Shown: positions 62,669-64,000 of the stretch, piece after piece
How the letters are laid out: each line of letters begins with the position of its first letter
How positions within the stretch are numbered: position 1 is the stretch's first letter
Assembly (NCBI GenBank): GCA_019918135.1
Contig: WBZZ01005630.1
Coordinates: 97,501 to 161,500, forward strand
Reading direction: 5' to 3'
Source: Paulinella micropora
Taxonomy: Eukaryota > Cercozoa > Imbricatea > Euglyphida > Paulinellidae
DNA length: 64,000 bases
The notes under the pieces: model-generated
Databases searched by the model: none
What the model saw: the letters and a program-made list of their open reading frames with translations, nothing else
Told to the model about the DNA's origin: nothing
Made by a program: the position numbers and the translations under genes

Positions 62669-63897
62669 CGCGCTTCTGGCGTGGTATAGCTGACAACCAT
62701 CGGGCGATGATCCGTGACGATAGTCAGCGGATGATCACTAGCATCAATATAGTAACGGGATTGCTGAACTCCGTAAATTATACCGTAAGCTTCCCGTACA
62801 TACGTGACCCACCGAGATTGAGTATCCGTGAATTTAAGCGAGAAATAAGAGATGACGGGTGCAGATTTCTCAGGGCCCGAATGTAGAGCTCCACCGATGC
62901 CAACGATGCTTGCGTCTGTTCGAAGGTAGAGTTGTTGCGTCTTGTTGTACTTGGCGAGGATCGGTAGCGTTGTCAGGACACGCTTGAGCTTTGCGAAGCA
63001 TTTCTTCTCTTTTTCACGGAAAAAGTTGGGTCCCGTAGGTCGGGCGTTCCTAGACTTGAGTAGATCGGAGAGTGGCGCCACCAAGCGAGAGTAGTTAGGA
63101 ATATGCGCCTGAATAAAGTTGGTCATACCGAGTATTGAACGGACCTCGGTGATGTTCTGCGGTTCAGATATCTTCAGGATTGCATCGATTTTGCTTGTGT
63201 CGGCGGCGACACCTTTCTTGCTGCAGACTTTGCCAAGCACGGGAAGAGAGTTGTAGCCAATGCGTAGCTTGTCCGCGGCGAAGTAACAGCCGGCTGCCTC
63301 CGCAGCCTCCATGAGCTTCTCCAGCTGGTCCATGTGGACGTCGAAGTCGTCGTGGGCCAGATGCATGTTGTCGATGTATGCTGCGGCCATCTGACCCCAA
63401 AAAGGGAGATGGCCAAAAGACTTGTCGACTGCGCGTTGAAAGTCACCAGGGGCGCGGTGGATACCCTGCGTCATATAGTTGGGGACTAGAAGTCCACGAG
63501 GGGTCCATACGGCGAGGATGTCGCGGCTACCGTCTGTAGGGTCGATCTTCAGGTGCGAAAAACCATTAACCATGTCCAACGCGGAGAGATGGTTATATCC
63601 CGCGAAGAGCTCACGGTGATGATTGGGGTTAGGAAGGCCGGGGACCGGAAGGATGAGCCGGTCGTTAACCGCGCGGTAGTCGAATACCATGCGGATGCCT
63701 TTGAAATGATCCTGCAGGAGGGAGTTAAACTTGCCTACAGGGCACGGTCTAGTAGCCCACTCACAATTAGGAGAGGCAAAACTATATCGGCCAGTAGCGA
63801 GCATATCGTCTGCCCACTTGGTCAGGAACTCTCTGACAGCAGGCGTCCATCTAGGGCAGGGAACCCAAATAGGCTGTGCGCCTGGACGTAGCTTCAA
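62647..63897 (-). CDS. Gypsy-2 reverse transcriptase and RNase H, YIDN box (416 aa)
   Basis: Order: FASPNCEWATRPCPVGK, IRMVFDYRAVNDRLILPVP, HLSALDMVNGFSHLKIDP (first catalytic Asp), TQGIHRAPGDFQRAVDKSFG, then MAAAYIDNMHLAHDDFD at the catalytic box (YIDN in place of YIDD, about 63355-63390). RNase H begins LYLRTDASIVGIGGALH and continues YVREAYGIIYGVQQSRYYI, LTIVTDHRPM. The ORF is open. With Asn for the second box Asp, polymerase activity is doubtful unless HDD nearby serves, which is not known. Confidence 0.85.
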   Translation of the reverse strand: MKLRPGAQPIWVPCPRWTPAVREFLTKWADDMLATGRYSFASPNCEWATRPCPVGKFNSLLQDHFKGIRMVFDYRAVNDRLILPVPGLPNPNHHRELFAGYNHLSALDMVNGFSHLKIDPTDGSRDILAVWTPRGLLVPNYMTQGIHRAPGDFQRAVDKSFGHLPFWGQMAAAYIDNMHLAHDDFDVHMDQLEKLMEAAEAAGCYFAADKLRIGYNSLPVLGKVCSKKGVAADTSKIDAILKISEPQNITEVRSILGMTNFIQAHIPNYSRLVAPLSDLLKSRNARPTGPNFFREKEKKCFAKLKRVLTTLPILAKYNKTQQLYLRTDASIVGIGGALHSGPEKSAPVISYFSLKFTDTQSRWVTYVREAYGIIYGVQQSRYYIDASDHPLTIVTDHRPMVVSYTTPEARWLLDGS

Positions 63898-64000
63898 AGA
63901 GATAACGGTGTGCGTAAAACAGCCAGCCTTTTCATGGAATCGGTCGCTGTAACGCTCTAGAAAATCTTTCGCTCTTTTTTTCTGAGGGGGAGTGAGGTTG

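Larger units (their letters stand above)
60310..64000 (-). mobile_element. Gypsy-like retrotransposon 2 (Gypsy-2), incomplete in window
   Basis: RT-RNase H (63897-62647) is followed by integrase (62668-60695) and a C-terminal piece (60723-60394), all minus strand, with RNase H before integrase as in Gypsy. Gag and the 5' LTR would lie beyond the right edge. The Copia insertion abuts its 3' side at 60305. Confidence 0.82.

Overview
The window is nuclear DNA of a unicellular eukaryote, most likely a marine protist or alga. The evidence is spliceosomal introns with GT-AG borders, LTR retrotransposons of both Copia and Gypsy type, a tRNA-derived SINE, long simple-sequence introns, and an integrated Polinton/Polinton-like virus (PLV). 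The only recognisable host genes are two divergent, intron-rich silicon-transporter-like (SIT/SITL) genes, which points to a lineage using or regulating silicic acid. I cannot fix the species.

Layout. 1-2374 and 22689-27059 form a large palindrome built from a gag-only Copia-type LTR element; the dyad is near 23488 and the arms are about 2.4 kb. 2375-22688 is a 20.3 kb Polinton/PLV inserted in the left arm. It has about 365-bp terminal inverted repeats and a 6-bp target duplication (ACTCTG), and the uninterrupted target is still visible in the right arm at 24295-24300. 27128-37660 is a Gypsy retrotransposon with 0.2-kb LTRs, a CCCH-finger Gag and nearly intact pol. 37661-38880 is AT-rich DNA with no gene seen. 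39235-44171 (minus) and 45041-50246 (plus) are the head-to-head SIT/SITL genes; their introns hold two kilobase-scale simple repeats and a SINE. 50247-52430 is AT-rich DNA. 52820-60304 is a Copia retrotransposon (minus) with 5-bp target duplication AAAGG, sitting inside or at the 3' end of a second Gypsy-like element (minus, from about 52430 to beyond the right window edge).

The PLV carries a module for replication: protein-primed-type PolB fused to an SF1 helicase, and an rve integrase. A minus-strand morphogenesis block holds the double-jelly-roll MCP (frame-broken), penton protein, adenoviral-type protease, A32/FtsK packaging ATPase, a small basic core-like protein, a membrane protein and a large adhesion fibre. 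Accessory genes are a class 3 lipase, GIY-YIG nuclease, DUF3223-like protein, tandem ExoX-C-like small proteins, a candidate secreted Cys-rich protein and an F-box/zinc protein. The fibre is the most unusual gene: N-terminal repeats, a discoidin-like domain and a phage-type S74 intramolecular chaperone. A GC-rich hairpin motif is dispersed between PLV genes and also sits inside the ATPase reading frame.

Many PLV and retrotransposon genes carry single-nucleotide frame changes. These could be decay of integrated copies, uncorrected long-read indels, or in a few cases recoding; the sequence alone cannot separate these.
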